64,000 nucleotides of DNA, taken from Cellulomonas humilata (lineage in GTDB: Bacteria > Actinomycetota > Actinomycetes > Actinomycetales > Cellulomonadaceae). The number at the start of each line of letters is the position of its first letter. The first letter of the stretch is position 1. Below are positions 37,161-50,254 of the stretch, piece after piece. The notes beneath the pieces were generated by a model. The model was not told where the DNA came from, searched no databases, and was given only the letters and a program-made list of their open reading frames with translations. Both the position numbers and the translations under genes were made by a program. The stretch covers positions 372,001 to 436,000 of the forward strand of contig NZ_JAUSVB010000003.1 of NCBI RefSeq assembly GCF_030814415.1. The letters are read 5' to 3'.

Positions 37161-38909
37161 ATGACCGACGCACCTCGGGTTCGCGTGAACCAGGTCGGCT
37201 ACCTGACCGACGGCCCCAAGACGGCCACGCTCGTCACTGACGCGACCGCTCCGGTGCGGTGGCGGCTGCACCAGGGCGGGACGGTCGTCGCGGAGGGGGA
37301 GTCGCAGCCGCGCGGCCACGACCCGTCGGCGGGGCTGGACGTCCACGTCGTCTCGTTCGACGAGGTGCGGGCGACGGGCCACGGATTCGTGCTGGAGGCC
37401 GACGGTGCGATGTCCGACCCGTTCGCTCTGGCACAGGACCTCTACGACGACCTGCGCGTCGACTCCCTCGTCGTGTTCTACGGCCAGCGCAGCGGCATCG
37501 CGATCGACGAGGCGCTGCTCGGCCCCGGGTACGGGCGCGCCGCCGGTCACGTCGACGTCGTCCCCAACCGCGGCGACGGCGCGGTCCGGTGCCTCCCGGC
37601 CGTGCACGCGACGACGGCGGACGGCGTCGACCTGTACGACGGCTGGACCGGCGGCTACACCCTCGACGCGACGGGCGGCTGGTACGACGCGGGCGACCAG
37701 GGCAAGTACGTGGTGAACGGCGGCATCGCCGTCGCGCAGCTGCTCGGCCTGTACGAGCGCGCGCTGCGCACGGGGACGGCGGGCGCGCTGGGGGACGGCT
37801 CGCTGCGCGTCCCCGAGCGGGGCAACGGCGTGCCGGACGTGCTCGACGAGGTGCGCTGGGAGCTGGAGTGGATGCTGCGCATGCGCGTCCCGGCAGGGGA
37901 GCCGTTCGCAGGGCTGGTGCACCACAAGGTGTCCGACGAGCGGTGGGTGCCGCTGCCGATGCTGCCCACCGACGACCCGCAGCCGCGCTACCTGCACCGG
38001 CCGTCGACCGCGGCGACGCTCAACCTCGCGGCCGTCGCGGCCCAGGGCGCCCGGCTGTTCGCGCCGCACGACGAGGCCTTCGCGGCACTACTGCGGACCG
38101 CGGCACGCGACGCGTACGACGCCGCCCAGGAGCACCCGGTGCTCCTCGCGCCCGACACGAACGTCCTCGCGAACGCAGGGTCCGGGCCCTACGACGACGC
38201 CGACATCGAGGACGACCGCCTGTGGGCGGCCACCGAGCTGTACCTGACCACGGGCGACGACCGGTACGCCGACGACCTGCGGGCCAACCGGTACGCGCCC
38301 CTGTTCCGGCCCGAAGGGTTCGACTGGAACCACGTCGCGGCGTGGTCGCGCCTCCAGCTGGCCACGGTCGCGAGCGCGCTGCCGGAGCGGGACACCGTCC
38401 GTGCCTCCGTCGTCGAGGCCGCCGACGCGCTCCGGGCACAGCAGGCCACGCAGCCCTTCGGCCACCCGTACGTGCCGACGTCCGGCCGGTACGACTGGGG
38501 CTCCAACGGGCTGCTCCTCAACAACCTCGCGGTGCTGGCAGCAGCGCACGAGATCACCGGAGACCAGGCGTACCGCGACGCGGTCCTCTCCGGCGTCGAC
38601 TACCTGTTCGGCCGCAACGCCCTCGGCGTCTCGTACGTGACCGGCTACGGCACGCGTGACGTCCGGAACCAGCACAGCCGCTGGTACGCCCACCAGCTCG
38701 ACCCGACCCTGCCGCACCCGCCGCGCGGCACGGTCTCCGGAGGCCCGAACTCCGACTGCCCGGACCCCGTCTCGGCGGCGCTCGCGGGCAGCCCGGCGCA
38801 GTGCTGCTTCGTCGACGACATCGGCGCGTACGGCGTGAACGAGATGACGATCAACTGGAACTCGGCGCTCGCGTGGGTCGCGTCCTACCTCTCGACGGGA
38901 AACAGCTAG
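37161..38909 (+). CDS. Glycoside hydrolase family 9 enzyme without signal peptide
   Basis: A 582-residue GH9 enzyme: N-terminal Ig-like CelD_N domain (RVRVNQVGYLTDGPKTA) at residues 1-85, then an alpha6/alpha6 barrel. Catalytic Asp pair in GGWYDAGDQGKYVVNGG, His/Arg subsite motif in TGYGTRDVRNQHSRW and acid Glu in GVNEMTINWNSAL. No signal peptide or carbohydrate-binding module, so it probably acts in the cytoplasm on imported cello-oligosaccharides or related beta-glucans rather than on cellulose. ATG 37161 follows GGGAGGA; a GTG at 37134, 8 nt after TAGGGT, is an alternative leaderless start adding nine residues. Confidence 0.88.
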   Translation: MTDAPRVRVNQVGYLTDGPKTATLVTDATAPVRWRLHQGGTVVAEGESQPRGHDPSAGLDVHVVSFDEVRATGHGFVLEADGAMSDPFALAQDLYDDLRVDSLVVFYGQRSGIAIDEALLGPGYGRAAGHVDVVPNRGDGAVRCLPAVHATTADGVDLYDGWTGGYTLDATGGWYDAGDQGKYVVNGGIAVAQLLGLYERALRTGTAGALGDGSLRVPERGNGVPDVLDEVRWELEWMLRMRVPAGEPFAGLVHHKVSDERWVPLPMLPTDDPQPRYLHRPSTAATLNLAAVAAQGARLFAPHDEAFAALLRTAARDAYDAAQEHPVLLAPDTNVLANAGSGPYDDADIEDDRLWAATELYLTTGDDRYADDLRANRYAPLFRPEGFDWNHVAAWSRLQLATVASALPERDTVRASVVEAADALRAQQATQPFGHPYVPTSGRYDWGSNGLLLNNLAVLAAAHEITGDQAYRDAVLSGVDYLFGRNALGVSYVTGYGTRDVRNQHSRWYAHQLDPTLPHPPRGTVSGGPNSDCPDPVSAALAGSPAQCCFVDDIGAYGVNEMTINWNSALAWVASYLSTGNS

Positions 38910-38918
38910 ACGTCCGGG

Positions 38919-39140
38919 TATCCTGGGCGCACAGGCGTCGACCCGGCCATCACCGGTGAGCCTCCGGAAGAACGGGCCGCGCAACGGGCCTCAGTAGAAC
39001 CGGACGGGGCAGGCCCGTCACAGCCGCAGAGAGTGGTCGACGACCCCCCGGGGACGCCGGCAAGCGAGGTGGTACCGCGGTCGTCCCCGTCCCGGGGCTG
39101 GTCGTCCTCGCGGCCGTGAGCGAGATCGACCAGGAGAACC
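38919..39140 (+). ncRNA. T-box leader controlling ileS (translational type)
   Basis: A T-box riboswitch between the GH9 gene and ileS. TATCCT at 38919-38924 is the likely -10. Stem I contains the isoleucine specifier ATC at 38949-38951 in GGCCATCACCGG. The conserved T-box GAGGTGGTACCGCGG lies at 39066-39080, with TGGT to pair with the tRNA acceptor end. Instead of a terminator, CTGGTCG (39098-39104) and CTCG (39107-39110) can pair with CGAG and CGACCAG (39121-39133), covering the Shine-Dalgarno CAGGAG (39131-39136). Uncharged tRNA-Ile should stabilise the antisequestrator and free the ileS start, as in other actinobacterial ileS T-boxes. Confidence 0.92.
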
Positions 39141-39144
39141 GACG

Positions 39145-42100
39145 GTGACTGCCGCACCGCGCTACCCGCTGCACCGCCCCGCCTCGTCCGTGCCCGCGTC
39201 GCCGGACCTGCCCGCCCTCGAGAAGGACGTCCTCGCCTTCTGGGAGGAGGACGGCACGTTCCAGGCGTCGATCGACGCGCGCGAGGCCGGCGAGCACGGC
39301 AGCAACGAGTACGTCTTCTACGACGGCCCCCCGTTCGCCAACGGCCTGCCGCACTACGGCCACCTGCTCACCGGGTACGCCAAGGACGTCGTGCCGCGCT
39401 ACCAGACGATGCGCGGCCACCGCGTCGAGCGCCGGTTCGGCTGGGACACGCACGGGCTGCCCGCCGAGCTCGAGGCGCAGCGCCTGCTCGGCATCACGGA
39501 CACGTCGCAGATCGAGGAGATGGGGCTCGCCGCGTTCAACCGGGCGTGCCGCGAGTCGGTGCTGCGGTACACGGGTGAGTGGCGCGAGTACGTGACGCGC
39601 CAGGCCCGCTGGGTAGACTTCGACCACGACTACAAGACGCTCGACGTCACGTTCATGGAGTCGGTCATCTGGGCGTTCAAGCGCCTCTACGACCAGGACA
39701 TGGCGTACGAGGGCTACCGCGTGCTGCCGTACTGCTGGCGCGACGAGACCCCGCTGTCCAACCACGAGCTGCGGATGGACGACGACGTCTACCAGTCGCG
39801 CCAGGACCCCGCGCTGACGGTCGGACTGCGCCTGGAGACCGGCGAGCTGGCCCTCATCTGGACGACGACCCCGTGGACGCTGCCGAGCAACCTCGCGATC
39901 GCAGTAGGACCGGACGTCGACTACGTCACCGTGGAGCCGGGGCCGGGAAGCCTTCTGGAGGGCGAGCTGGTGGTCCTCGCCGCCGCACGCCTGGGCGCCT
40001 ACGCCAAGGAGCTCGGCGAGGCGACCGTCGTCGCCACGGTCAAGGGCCGCGACCTCGCGGGCCGTCGCTACACGCCGCCGTTCGACTACTTCGCCGGCCG
40101 GGAGAACGCCCACCAGGTGCTGCTCGGCGACTTCGTGACCACCGAGGACGGCTCGGGCATCGTGCACCTGGCGCCCGCATTCGGTGAGGACGACATGGTC
40201 GCGTGCGAGGCCGTCGGCATCGCACCCGTCGTGCCCGTCGACTCGCAGGGCAAGTTCACCACCGAGGTGCCGGACTACGTCGGCCAGCTCGTGTTCGACG
40301 CCAACAAGCCGATCATCGCGGACCTCAAGGCCGGCACCGGCCCGCTCGCCCGCGTCGCCGACGACCAGCGCAGCGTCCTGGTGCGCCATGAGACGTACGA
40401 GCACTCCTACCCGCACTGCTGGCGCTGCCGGAACCCGCTGATCTACAAGGCGGTGACCAGCTGGTTCGTGCGCGTGAGCGACTTCCGCGACCGCATGGTC
40501 GAGCTCAACCAGGACATCGCCTGGACACCGGAGCACATCAAGGACGGCCAGTTCGGCAAGTGGCTGGCGGGCGCGCGCGACTGGTCGATCAGCCGCAACC
40601 GCTACTGGGGAACGCCCATCCCCGTGTGGGTGTCGGACGACCCGGCGCACCCGCGCGTCGACGTGTACGGCTCGCTGGCCGAGCTGGAGGCCGACTTCGG
40701 CCGGGTGCCGACGAACGAGGTGGGCGAGCCGGACCTGCACCGACCGTTCATCGACGAGCTGACGCGCCCGAACCCGGACGACCCGACGGGTGCCTCCACC
40801 ATGCGCCGGATCCCGGACGTGCTGGACGTCTGGTTCGACTCGGGCTCGATGCCGTTCGCCCAGGTGCACTACCCGTTCGAGAACGCCGACTGGTTCGAGC
40901 ACCACTACCCGGGCGACTTCATCGTCGAGTACATCGGCCAGACCCGCGGCTGGTTCTACACGCTGCACGTGCTGGCCACGGCGCTGTTCGACCGCCCGTC
41001 GTTCCGCAACGTCCTGTGCCACGGCATCGTGCTGGGCGACGACGGCCGCAAGGCCAGCAAGTCGCTGCGGAACTTCCCCGACCCCGCGGAGATGTGGGAC
41101 CTGTACGGCTCCGACGCCGTGCGCTGGTTCCTCATGTCGAGCTCGATCCTGCGTGGGGGCAACCTCATCGTCGGCGAGGAGGGCATCCGCGACGGCGTCC
41201 GCCAGGTGCTGCTGCCGCTGTGGAGCACGTACTACTTCTTCTCGCTCTACGCCGGCGCCGCGGACAGCGGTGCCGGGTACCTCGCGAAGCCGGTCGACGC
41301 CGCACGTGCGGCGACGCTCGCGCCGATGGACCGATACGTCCTGGCGCGCACGCGGGATCTGGTGGCGCGCACCACGGAGCAGCTGGACGCCTACGACATC
41401 TCGGCGGCGTGCGAGAGCGTGCGCGAGCACCTCGACGTCCTGACCAACTGGTACGTGCGCACGCAGCGCGACCGGTTCTGGGCCGAGGACGCCGACGCCT
41501 TCGACACGCTGTGGACCTCGCTCGAGGTGCTCACGCGCGTGATGGCGCCGCTCGCGCCGCTGGTCACCGAGGAGGTCTGGCGCGGGCTGACGGGCGGTCG
41601 CAGCGTGCACCTCACCGACTGGCCGACGGCGCAGGACGAGGCTGCGGACGAGGCGCTCGTCGCCGCGATGGACCAGGTCCGAGCCGTGACGTCGACGGCG
41701 CTCGGTCTGCGCAAGGCCGCGGGCGTGCGCGTCCGGCAGCCGCTGCACACGCTGACGGTCGCGGTCGACGACGCGGACGCCCTGGCGCCGTACAGCGACC
41801 TGCTCGCTGCCGAGCTCAACGTCAAGCGCGTGGACCTGGTCACGGCCGACGCCGGCACCGCGGAGCGCTTCGGCATCACGCAGCGCCTGGCGGTCAACGC
41901 CCGGGCGGCAGGCCCGCGGCTGGGTCGCGGGGTGCAGGCGGTCATCAAGGCCGCGCGTGCCGAGGCCTGGCGCGTCGACGGGGACACGGTCGTGGTCACC
42001 ACCGACGACGGCGACGTGGCGCTCGAGCCCAGCGAGTACGAGCTGACGACGGTGGTCGGTGCCGAGGGTGGAGCGGCCGCGGTCCTGCCGGGCGGCGGAT

Positions 42101-42378
42101 TCGTCGTGCTGGACCTGACCCTCGACGACGAGCTGCGCGCCGAGGGCTACGCCCGGGACGTCGTCCGCGTCGTCCAGGACGCCCGCAAGGCCGCCGGCCT
42201 GCAGGTGGGGGACCGGATCCTGCTCACGCTGGACGTCCCGACGGAGCACGTGGCCGCCGTCGAGCAGCACCGCGACACGATCGCGCGCGAGACGTTGGCG
42301 CTGTCGGTCGAGATCGAGACGGGGCCCGCGCTGCAGGCGACCGTGGAAGCCGTCGACGCCGGAGGGTACGAGGCATGA
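39145..42378 (+). CDS. ileS: Isoleucyl-tRNA synthetase (type 2, eukaryote-like)
   Basis: A 1077-residue class I synthetase. The HIGH motif appears as [15 protein letters not shown] and the KMSKS loop as [11 protein letters not shown] (nt ~41045). The CP1 editing domain includes [17 protein letters not shown] and the length over 1000 residues mark the type 2 (eukaryote-like) IleRS, a group associated with lower mupirocin sensitivity. GTG start 39145 has CAGGAG 8 nt upstream, the element sequestered by the T-box. The stop overlaps folC (ATGA). Confidence 0.95.
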   Translation: MTAAPRYPLHRPASSVPASPDLPALEKDVLAFWEEDGTFQASIDAREAGEHGSNEYVFYDGPPFANGLPHYGHLLTGYAKDVVPRYQTMRGHRVERRFGWDTHGLPAELEAQRLLGITDTSQIEEMGLAAFNRACRESVLRYTGEWREYVTRQARWVDFDHDYKTLDVTFMESVIWAFKRLYDQDMAYEGYRVLPYCWRDETPLSNHELRMDDDVYQSRQDPALTVGLRLETGELALIWTTTPWTLPSNLAIAVGPDVDYVTVEPGPGSLLEGELVVLAAARLGAYAKELGEATVVATVKGRDLAGRRYTPPFDYFAGRENAHQVLLGDFVTTEDGSGIVHLAPAFGEDDMVACEAVGIAPVVPVDSQGKFTTEVPDYVGQLVFDANKPIIADLKAGTGPLARVADDQRSVLVRHETYEHSYPHCWRCRNPLIYKAVTSWFVRVSDFRDRMVELNQDIAWTPEHIKDGQFGKWLAGARDWSISRNRYWGTPIPVWVSDDPAHPRVDVYGSLAELEADFGRVPTNEVGEPDLHRPFIDELTRPNPDDPTGASTMRRIPDVLDVWFDSGSMPFAQVHYPFENADWFEHHYPGDFIVEYIGQTRGWFYTLHVLATALFDRPSFRNVLCHGIVLGDDGRKASKSLRNFPDPAEMWDLYGSDAVRWFLMSSSILRGGNLIVGEEGIRDGVRQVLLPLWSTYYFFSLYAGAADSGAGYLAKPVDAARAATLAPMDRYVLARTRDLVARTTEQLDAYDISAACESVREHLDVLTNWYVRTQRDRFWAEDADAFDTLWTSLEVLTRVMAPLAPLVTEEVWRGLTGGRSVHLTDWPTAQDEAADEALVAAMDQVRAVTSTALGLRKAAGVRVRQPLHTLTVAVDDADALAPYSDLLAAELNVKRVDLVTADAGTAERFGITQRLAVNARAAGPRLGRGVQAVIKAARAEAWRVDGDTVVVTTDDGDVALEPSEYELTTVVGAEGGAAAVLPGGGFVVLDLTLDDELRAEGYARDVVRVVQDARKAAGLQVGDRILLTLDVPTEHVAAVEQHRDTIARETLALSVEIETGPALQATVEAVDAGGYEA

Positions 42379-43763
42379 GCCCGCACGAGCACGGAGGGTC
42401 CGAGCACCTGCGCAAGCAGGCCGAGAAGGAGGCCAGGGCGGCCGCCGACGAGGTCTACCGCGGGATCCTCGCGCGCGCGCCCGAGCACGAGATCGACCCG
42501 TCGTTCGACCGGACGCTCGCCGTCATGGAGCTGCTGGGCGACCCGCAGAAGGCGTACCGGGTCGTCCACGTCACGGGCACCAACGGCAAGACGTCGACGT
42601 CGCGCATGGTCGAGCGGCTGGTCCGCGAGCACGGCCTGCGCACGGGCCGGTTCACCAGCCCGCACCTGTCGCGCGTCAACGAGCGCATCGTCATCGACGG
42701 CGAGCCCATCAGCGACGAGCGGTTCGTCGAGGTGTGGCAGGACGTCGCTCCGTACATCCACCTGGTCGACCAGCGCTCCGCGCAGGAGGGCAAGCCGCAG
42801 CTGTCGTTCTTCGAGGTCTTCACGGTGATGGCGTTCGCGGCGTTCGCGGACGCACCGGTGGACGTCGCGGTGGTCGAGGTCGGCATGGGTGGGCTGTGGG
42901 ACTCGACCAACGTCGCCGACGGCGAGGTCGCGATCATCACGCCGATCTCGATGGACCACGAGCGTTACCTGGGCGACACGCTGCTCGACATCGCGTCGGT
43001 CAAGGCGGGGATCGTGAAGGACGGCGCGACGCTGGTCCTGGCCGCCCAGCAGGAGGACGTCGAGGGTGTGGTCCTGGCCGCGGCGGCGGAGAAGGGCGCC
43101 CGCGTGGTGCGCGAGGGCGTCGACATCGAGGTGGGCGAGCGGCAGGTGGCGGTCGGCGGCCAGCTGATCACGTTGCAGACGCTGGGTGGCACGTACACCG
43201 AGATCTTCCTGCCCCTGCACGGCGAGTTCCAGGCGCACAACGCCCTGCTCGCCCTCACGGCGACCGAGGCGCTCCTCACGGGAGGCCGGGCGCTCGACCC
43301 CGGGGTCGTCGAGGTCGCGTTCGCCGACGTCGACTCCCCGGGCCGGCTCGAGGTGGTGCGCTCCAGCCCGACGATCATCGTCGACGGCGCGCACAACCCG
43401 GCGGGCGTCGAGGCGCTCGTCGCCGCGGTCGAGGAGGCGTTCGAGTTCCACCGGCTCGTCGGCATCGTCGGCGTGATGGCGGACAAGGACCCCGAGGGGA
43501 TGCTCTCGCTGCTCGAGCCGATGCTCGCCGAGGTGGTGATCACCCGTGCGTCGAACACCCGCGCTCTCGAGGTCGAGGACCTCGCGGAGGTGGCGATCGA
43601 CATCTTCGGTGAGGACCGGGTGCACGTGGCGGAGCGCCTGAACGACGCCCTCGACCTCGCGGTCGCCCGTGCGGAGAGCGAGGTCGAGCGCGGGTCCGGC
43701 GTCCTCGTCACCGGCTCCATCCTGCTCGTCGCGGAGGCGCGCCGGCTGCTCGGTCGCCCCTGA
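42375..43763 (+). CDS. folC: Bifunctional dihydrofolate synthase / folylpolyglutamate synthase
   Basis: A 462-residue Mur-ligase-fold enzyme that joins dihydropteroate with glutamate and extends the glutamate tail of folates. P-loop [37 protein letters not shown], the carbamylated-Lys region SVKAGIVK, and [12 protein letters not shown] near the C terminus. An N-terminal extension of ~35 residues is rich in Lys, Arg, Glu and Ala. ATG overlaps the ileS stop by 4 bp, so T-box control also reaches folC. Confidence 0.93.
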   Translation: MSPHEHGGSEHLRKQAEKEARAAADEVYRGILARAPEHEIDPSFDRTLAVMELLGDPQKAYRVVHVTGTNGKTSTSRMVERLVREHGLRTGRFTSPHLSRVNERIVIDGEPISDERFVEVWQDVAPYIHLVDQRSAQEGKPQLSFFEVFTVMAFAAFADAPVDVAVVEVGMGGLWDSTNVADGEVAIITPISMDHERYLGDTLLDIASVKAGIVKDGATLVLAAQQEDVEGVVLAAAAEKGARVVREGVDIEVGERQVAVGGQLITLQTLGGTYTEIFLPLHGEFQAHNALLALTATEALLTGGRALDPGVVEVAFADVDSPGRLEVVRSSPTIIVDGAHNPAGVEALVAAVEEAFEFHRLVGIVGVMADKDPEGMLSLLEPMLAEVVITRASNTRALEVEDLAEVAIDIFGEDRVHVAERLNDALDLAVARAESEVERGSGVLVTGSILLVAEARRLLGRP

Positions 43764-43786
43764 CTCCTGGTCACCCGTCCGGGTGA

Positions 43787-43807
43787 GGCCCGCGAGGCGC
43801 GCGGGCC
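43787..43807 (+). terminator. Terminator-like hairpin after folC
   Basis: GGCCCGCG / CGCGGGCC with a 5-nt loop, preceded by a second small inverted repeat CACCCG-TC-CGGGTG (43772-43785). Not followed by a T-tract. It marks the probable end of the ileS-folC unit. Confidence 0.55.
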
Positions 43808-43810
43808 CTC

Positions 43811-43875
43811 TGCACGAACGTGCACCGACGGCGCACGTCCTCCCCTTGACGACCCCTCGCAGCAACAACATGGTG
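43811..43875 (+). promoter_or_regulatory. Candidate operator and promoter of dhaKLM
   Basis: TGCACGAACGTGCA (43811-43824) is an inverted repeat of the kind bound by a dimeric regulator. TTGACG (43846-43851), 17 bp, CATGGT (43869-43874) is a plausible but weak promoter. A related sequence, TGCACATGAACGTGC, recurs at 46344-46358 between dhaM and the TetR gene. Confidence 0.4.
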
Positions 43876-43950
43876 AGACCTGTCGGGACGTCGAGGTCGC
43901 GACGGACGTGCGGGGCCCGCCGTGGGTGCCCGGTGGAAGGGATGGCTGCA

Positions 43951-44940
<990 letters not shown>

Positions 44941-44992
44941 CTGCGAGGGTCGCGGCCGGAACGGGGATCCAACAGGTCGAGGGAGCGTGGGC

Positions 44993-45625
44993 ATGACGCT
45001 GGACGTCGCGTGGGCGATCGGTTGGGTGCGCCTGTCGGCGCAGACCGTGACCGAGCACCGGCAGGAGCTCATCGAGCTGGACCGGCAGATCGGCGACGGT
45101 GACCACGGCGAGAACCTGTTCCGCGGCTTCTCGGCCGTCATCGCCAAGCTCGATGCGCTTCCCGCCGAGCCGGCCGACATCGGTGAGGTCCTCAAGCTCG
45201 TCGCGACGACGCTGATGTCGACCGTCGGCGGTGCCGCCGGCCCGCTGTACGGCACGGCCTACCTGCGCGCCGCCAAGGCCACGGGCGTCGCGCAGCTCGA
45301 CAGCCAGGGCGTGGTCGCACTGCTCGAGGCGGCGCTCGAGGGCATCGTCGCCCGCGGCAAGGCCACCACCGGCGAGAAGACGATGGTCGACGCCTGGACA
45401 CCCGCCACCGAGGCGGCCGTGGCGGCTGCCGACGGGGGAGCGTCGCCGGCAGAGGTGCTCGTCGCCGCGGCCGACGCCGCGCGCGTGGGGGCCGAGGCCA
45501 CCATCCCGCTCGTCGCGACGAAGGGCCGCGCGAGCTATCTGGGGGAGCGGTCCGCCGGGCACCTCGACCCGGGCGCCCGGTCGACCGAGCTGATCCTGCG
45601 GGCTGCCGCCCAGGCGGCGGCGTGA
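44993..45625 (+). CDS. dhaL: PTS-dependent dihydroxyacetone kinase, ADP-binding subunit
   Basis: A 210-residue DhaL. The Mg-ADP site is formed by DRQIGDGDHGENLFRG (conserved Asp residues) and TVGGAAGPLYGTAYLRA. DhaL carries a tightly bound ADP that is phosphorylated by DhaM and then donates to dihydroxyacetone on DhaK. ATG 44993 is 7 nt after GAGGGAG; a GTG two codons earlier is also possible. Stop overlaps dhaM by 4 bp. Confidence 0.92.
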   Translation: MTLDVAWAIGWVRLSAQTVTEHRQELIELDRQIGDGDHGENLFRGFSAVIAKLDALPAEPADIGEVLKLVATTLMSTVGGAAGPLYGTAYLRAAKATGVAQLDSQGVVALLEAALEGIVARGKATTGEKTMVDAWTPATEAAVAAADGGASPAEVLVAAADAARVGAEATIPLVATKGRASYLGERSAGHLDPGARSTELILRAAAQAAA

Positions 45626-46326
45626 CGCGCGAGGTTGCCCCCGTCGCGCTCGTCCTGGTGTCCCACTCGCGCGGGCTCGCGCTGGGCGCGGTCGAGCTGG
45701 CGGCCCAGATGGCGCCGGGGGTGCTGCTGATCGCGGCCGGCGGGATGCAGGACGGCGGTCTCGGGACCAGCTACGACACGGTCGAGGAGGCCGTCGTCGA
45801 GGCGACGCAGGACGGCCGTTCCGCGGTCGTGCTCACGGACCTCGGCTCGGCGGTGCTCACGGCCGAGTCGGTGCTCGACCTGCTCGACGAGGACATGGCG
45901 GCGCGCGTGCGGATCGCGGACGCGCCGTTCGTCGAGGGGGCGGTCGCGGCGGCCGTCACGGCGCACGGCGGCGCCGACCTCGCGGCGGTCCTGGCGTCCG
46001 CGGTGCACGCGGGCTCGACGTTCGGCAGCGCGGACGGCGAGCCGACGGTCGCAGCGGCGTCGGACGACGGCGTGCTGCGGGCGACCGCCGTGCTGCGCAA
46101 CCCGCTCGGCCTGCACGCTCGGCCCGCGGCGGTCGTCGCCCGGATGCTGGCGGCGTACGACGCGAAGGTACGGGTCAACGGGGCGAACGCGGCGAGCGTG
46201 CTCGAGCTGATGAAGCTCGGGGCCAAGCAGGGCGTCGAGCTGCAGATCGAGACCGAGGGACCGCAGGCCGCCGAGGCCCGGGACGCGCTCGTCGCGGCGG
46301 TCGAGGGCGGATTCGGCGAAGTCTGA
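45622..46326 (+). CDS. dhaM: PTS-dependent dihydroxyacetone kinase, phosphodonor subunit with HPr domain
   Basis: A 234-residue fusion: an EIIA-mannose-like domain (residues ~1-130; phospho-His in VLVSHSRGLALG) joined by an Ala/Ser linker to an HPr domain (~150-234; phospho-His in NPLGLHARPAAVVARM). The E. coli protein has a further EI-like domain, absent here, so phosphate must come from a general Enzyme I encoded elsewhere. GTG start overlaps the dhaL stop (GTGA). Last gene of dhaKLM. Confidence 0.92.
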   Translation: MTREVAPVALVLVSHSRGLALGAVELAAQMAPGVLLIAAGGMQDGGLGTSYDTVEEAVVEATQDGRSAVVLTDLGSAVLTAESVLDLLDEDMAARVRIADAPFVEGAVAAAVTAHGGADLAAVLASAVHAGSTFGSADGEPTVAAASDDGVLRATAVLRNPLGLHARPAAVVARMLAAYDAKVRVNGANAASVLELMKLGAKQGVELQIETEGPQAAEARDALVAAVEGGFGEV

Positions 46327-46343
46327 TCGTTGCTGTGATCAAC

Positions 46344-46394
46344 TGCACATGAACGTGCGTCCAGTGCAAAGTTGCAGTGTGTGTAAAGTTGCAC
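46344..46394 (+). promoter_or_regulatory. Tandem palindromic operators in the TetR promoter
   Basis: Two related 14-bp palindromes, GTGCAAAGTTGCAG (46364-46377) and GTGTAAAGTTGCAC (46381-46394), stand 17 bp apart and share AAAGTTGCA; the second overlaps the TAAAGT -10 at 46384-46389. A third repeat TGCACATGAACGTGC lies at 46344-46358. This is the arrangement expected for autorepression by the TetR protein encoded just downstream. Confidence 0.55.
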
Positions 46395-46397
46395 CTC

Positions 46398-48759
<2,362 letters not shown>

Positions 48760-48768
48760 CCTTCACCC

Positions 48769-49173
48769 ATGAGCTCCACCGTCCCGGACGGCGGCCAGAC
48801 CGTACGCCGCAAGCGCCCCGCGAAGCCCCAGTTCACCCAGACGATCCTCGTCCTCGAGGCCGTCCTGGTGTTCTTCGCGACGCTCGTGGCGTACGGTCTG
48901 CGGCTCGCCGAGCCCGCTGCCATCTGGTGGGTCGGTGGGACCCTCTCCCTGACCTTGATCGTCCTCTCGGGTCTTATGACCCGCCCCGGTGGCTACATCG
49001 CCGGCAGCGTGGTGCAAGGCCTCGTGCTGGCGGTGGGGTTCTTCGTGCCGATGATGTTCGTCGTGGGCGGGATCTTCGTCGTCCTGTGGGTCGTCGCGCT
49101 GCGACTCGGGGGCCGGATCGACCGCGAGCGGGCCGAGTACGACGCTGCCCACCCGGGGGCGGTCGGGCCGTAG
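48769..49173 (+). CDS. DUF4233 membrane protein
   Basis: A 134-residue protein with a basic N terminus and four hydrophobic segments ([20 protein letters not shown] at ~23-42; ~50-66; ~73-90; ~92-110). Location next to ndk and length match DUF4233, which in actinobacteria usually sits directly between folC and ndk. Here folC is 5 kb upstream because the dha/TetR/MFS block lies between. ATG is 6 nt after TAACCT (48757-48762), a leaderless promoter overlapping the exporter's stop codon. Function unknown. Confidence 0.8.
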   Translation: MSSTVPDGGQTVRRKRPAKPQFTQTILVLEAVLVFFATLVAYGLRLAEPAAIWWVGGTLSLTLIVLSGLMTRPGGYIAGSVVQGLVLAVGFFVPMMFVVGGIFVVLWVVALRLGGRIDRERAEYDAAHPGAVGP

Positions 49174-49195
49174 GTCCGACGTTAGGGTTGCGCCC

Positions 49196-49630
49196 ATGAC
49201 TGACGCACCCACCACGCAGCGCACCCTCGTCCTGGTCAAGCCCGACGGCGTCCGCCGCGGACTGTCGGGCGAGATCGTCCGCCGCATCGAGGCCAAGGGC
49301 TACACGCTCGTCGCGGTCGAGCTCCGCGAGCCGTCCGAGGCCCTGCTCGCCGAGCACTACGCCGAGCACGCCGGCAAGCCGTTCGTCACGCCGCTGATCG
49401 AGTTCATGCGGTCCGGCCCGGTCCTCGCGGTCGTCGCCGAGGGCCACCGGGCCATCGAGGGCTTCCGCTCGCTGGCCGGCGCCACCGACCCCACCGTCGC
49501 CGCACCCGGCACCATCCGCGGCGACCTCGGGCGCGACTGGGGCCTGAAGGTCATCCAGAACCTCGTGCACGGCTCGGACTCCGAGGAGTCGGCCGCCCGC
49601 GAGATCGCCCTCTGGTTCCCCGCGCTCTGA
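49196..49630 (+). CDS. ndk: Nucleoside diphosphate kinase
   Basis: A 144-residue [25 protein letters not shown] near the N terminus, [16 protein letters not shown], and catalytic His in [12 protein letters not shown]. It equalises NTP pools. TAGGGT (49183-49188) ends 7 nt before the ATG, so it may be translated from a leaderless transcript. Confidence 0.96.
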   Translation: MTDAPTTQRTLVLVKPDGVRRGLSGEIVRRIEAKGYTLVAVELREPSEALLAEHYAEHAGKPFVTPLIEFMRSGPVLAVVAEGHRAIEGFRSLAGATDPTVAAPGTIRGDLGRDWGLKVIQNLVHGSDSEESAAREIALWFPAL

Positions 49631-49634
49631 GCAG

Positions 49635-50192
49635 ATGACCGGGCGCCCCGCCGACTGGGTGGCCGACGCCTGCGCCGACCTGGGCGCGGACGCGGTCGTC
49701 GCCTGGTGCGTCGGGCTGCTCGGCGGAGCTCCGGTAGAGGACGGTCCGTCGCTCGACCGCATCGGTGGGCCGGGCGCAGCGGCGCTCGTCGACGGCTACG
49801 TGCACACCCCGGGCACGCCCGACTACTGGCCGAGGGTGTGGGCGGCGCGCGCGCTGCGGTACGCCTGGCACGACGGCCCCGGGGTGCACGCGGCGGTGGT
49901 CTCCGCGCTGTCGGACCCCGCGTGGAGGGTGCGGGAGACGGCCGCTGCCCTGACCCGGGTGCACGAGCTGGGGGAGGCTGCGGGCGCGCTGCGCGGGCTG
50001 CTCGACGACGACGTGCCGCGCGTGCGCATCGCCGCCGCGCGCGCGTTGGCCGTCGTCGGCGAGCACGACGACCTGGAGGCCCTCGCGACCGGGGACGAGC
50101 CTGACGCGTCCGTCCGGCGTGCCCGCGACGTCGCACGACGACACCTCGCCGAGCGTCTCGACCTGCCCGACCCCGCCGCCGGGGAGCGCTGA
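49635..50192 (+). CDS. HEAT-repeat protein
   Basis: A 185-residue, mostly helical protein with HEAT-like repeats (WPRVWAARALRYAW; DPAWRVRETAAALTRV; DDVPRVRIAAARALAVVG; EPDASVRRARDVARRHL). Probably a scaffold or adaptor; no catalytic motif. It starts 4 nt after ndk and reads toward smc. Function unknown. Confidence 0.75.
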   Translation: MTGRPADWVADACADLGADAVVAWCVGLLGGAPVEDGPSLDRIGGPGAAALVDGYVHTPGTPDYWPRVWAARALRYAWHDGPGVHAAVVSALSDPAWRVRETAAALTRVHELGEAAGALRGLLDDDVPRVRIAAARALAVVGEHDDLEALATGDEPDASVRRARDVARRHLAERLDLPDPAAGER

Positions 50193-50254
50193 GCCGCACC
50201 GCCGAGCGGGTGGACGTCCCCGGGGGTGCGTCGCGCGCGCCTTACGCTTCGTGG

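Noticed and set aside
38950-42270. A 1106-codon minus-strand frame opposite ileS and its T-box.
   Set aside because: Antisense shadow; ileS motifs on the plus strand are unambiguous and the antisense product has no recognisable feature.
43811-43824. TGCACGAACGTGCA as an SOS box.
   Set aside because: It lacks the TCGAAC/GTTCGA half sites; better viewed as an unassigned operator.
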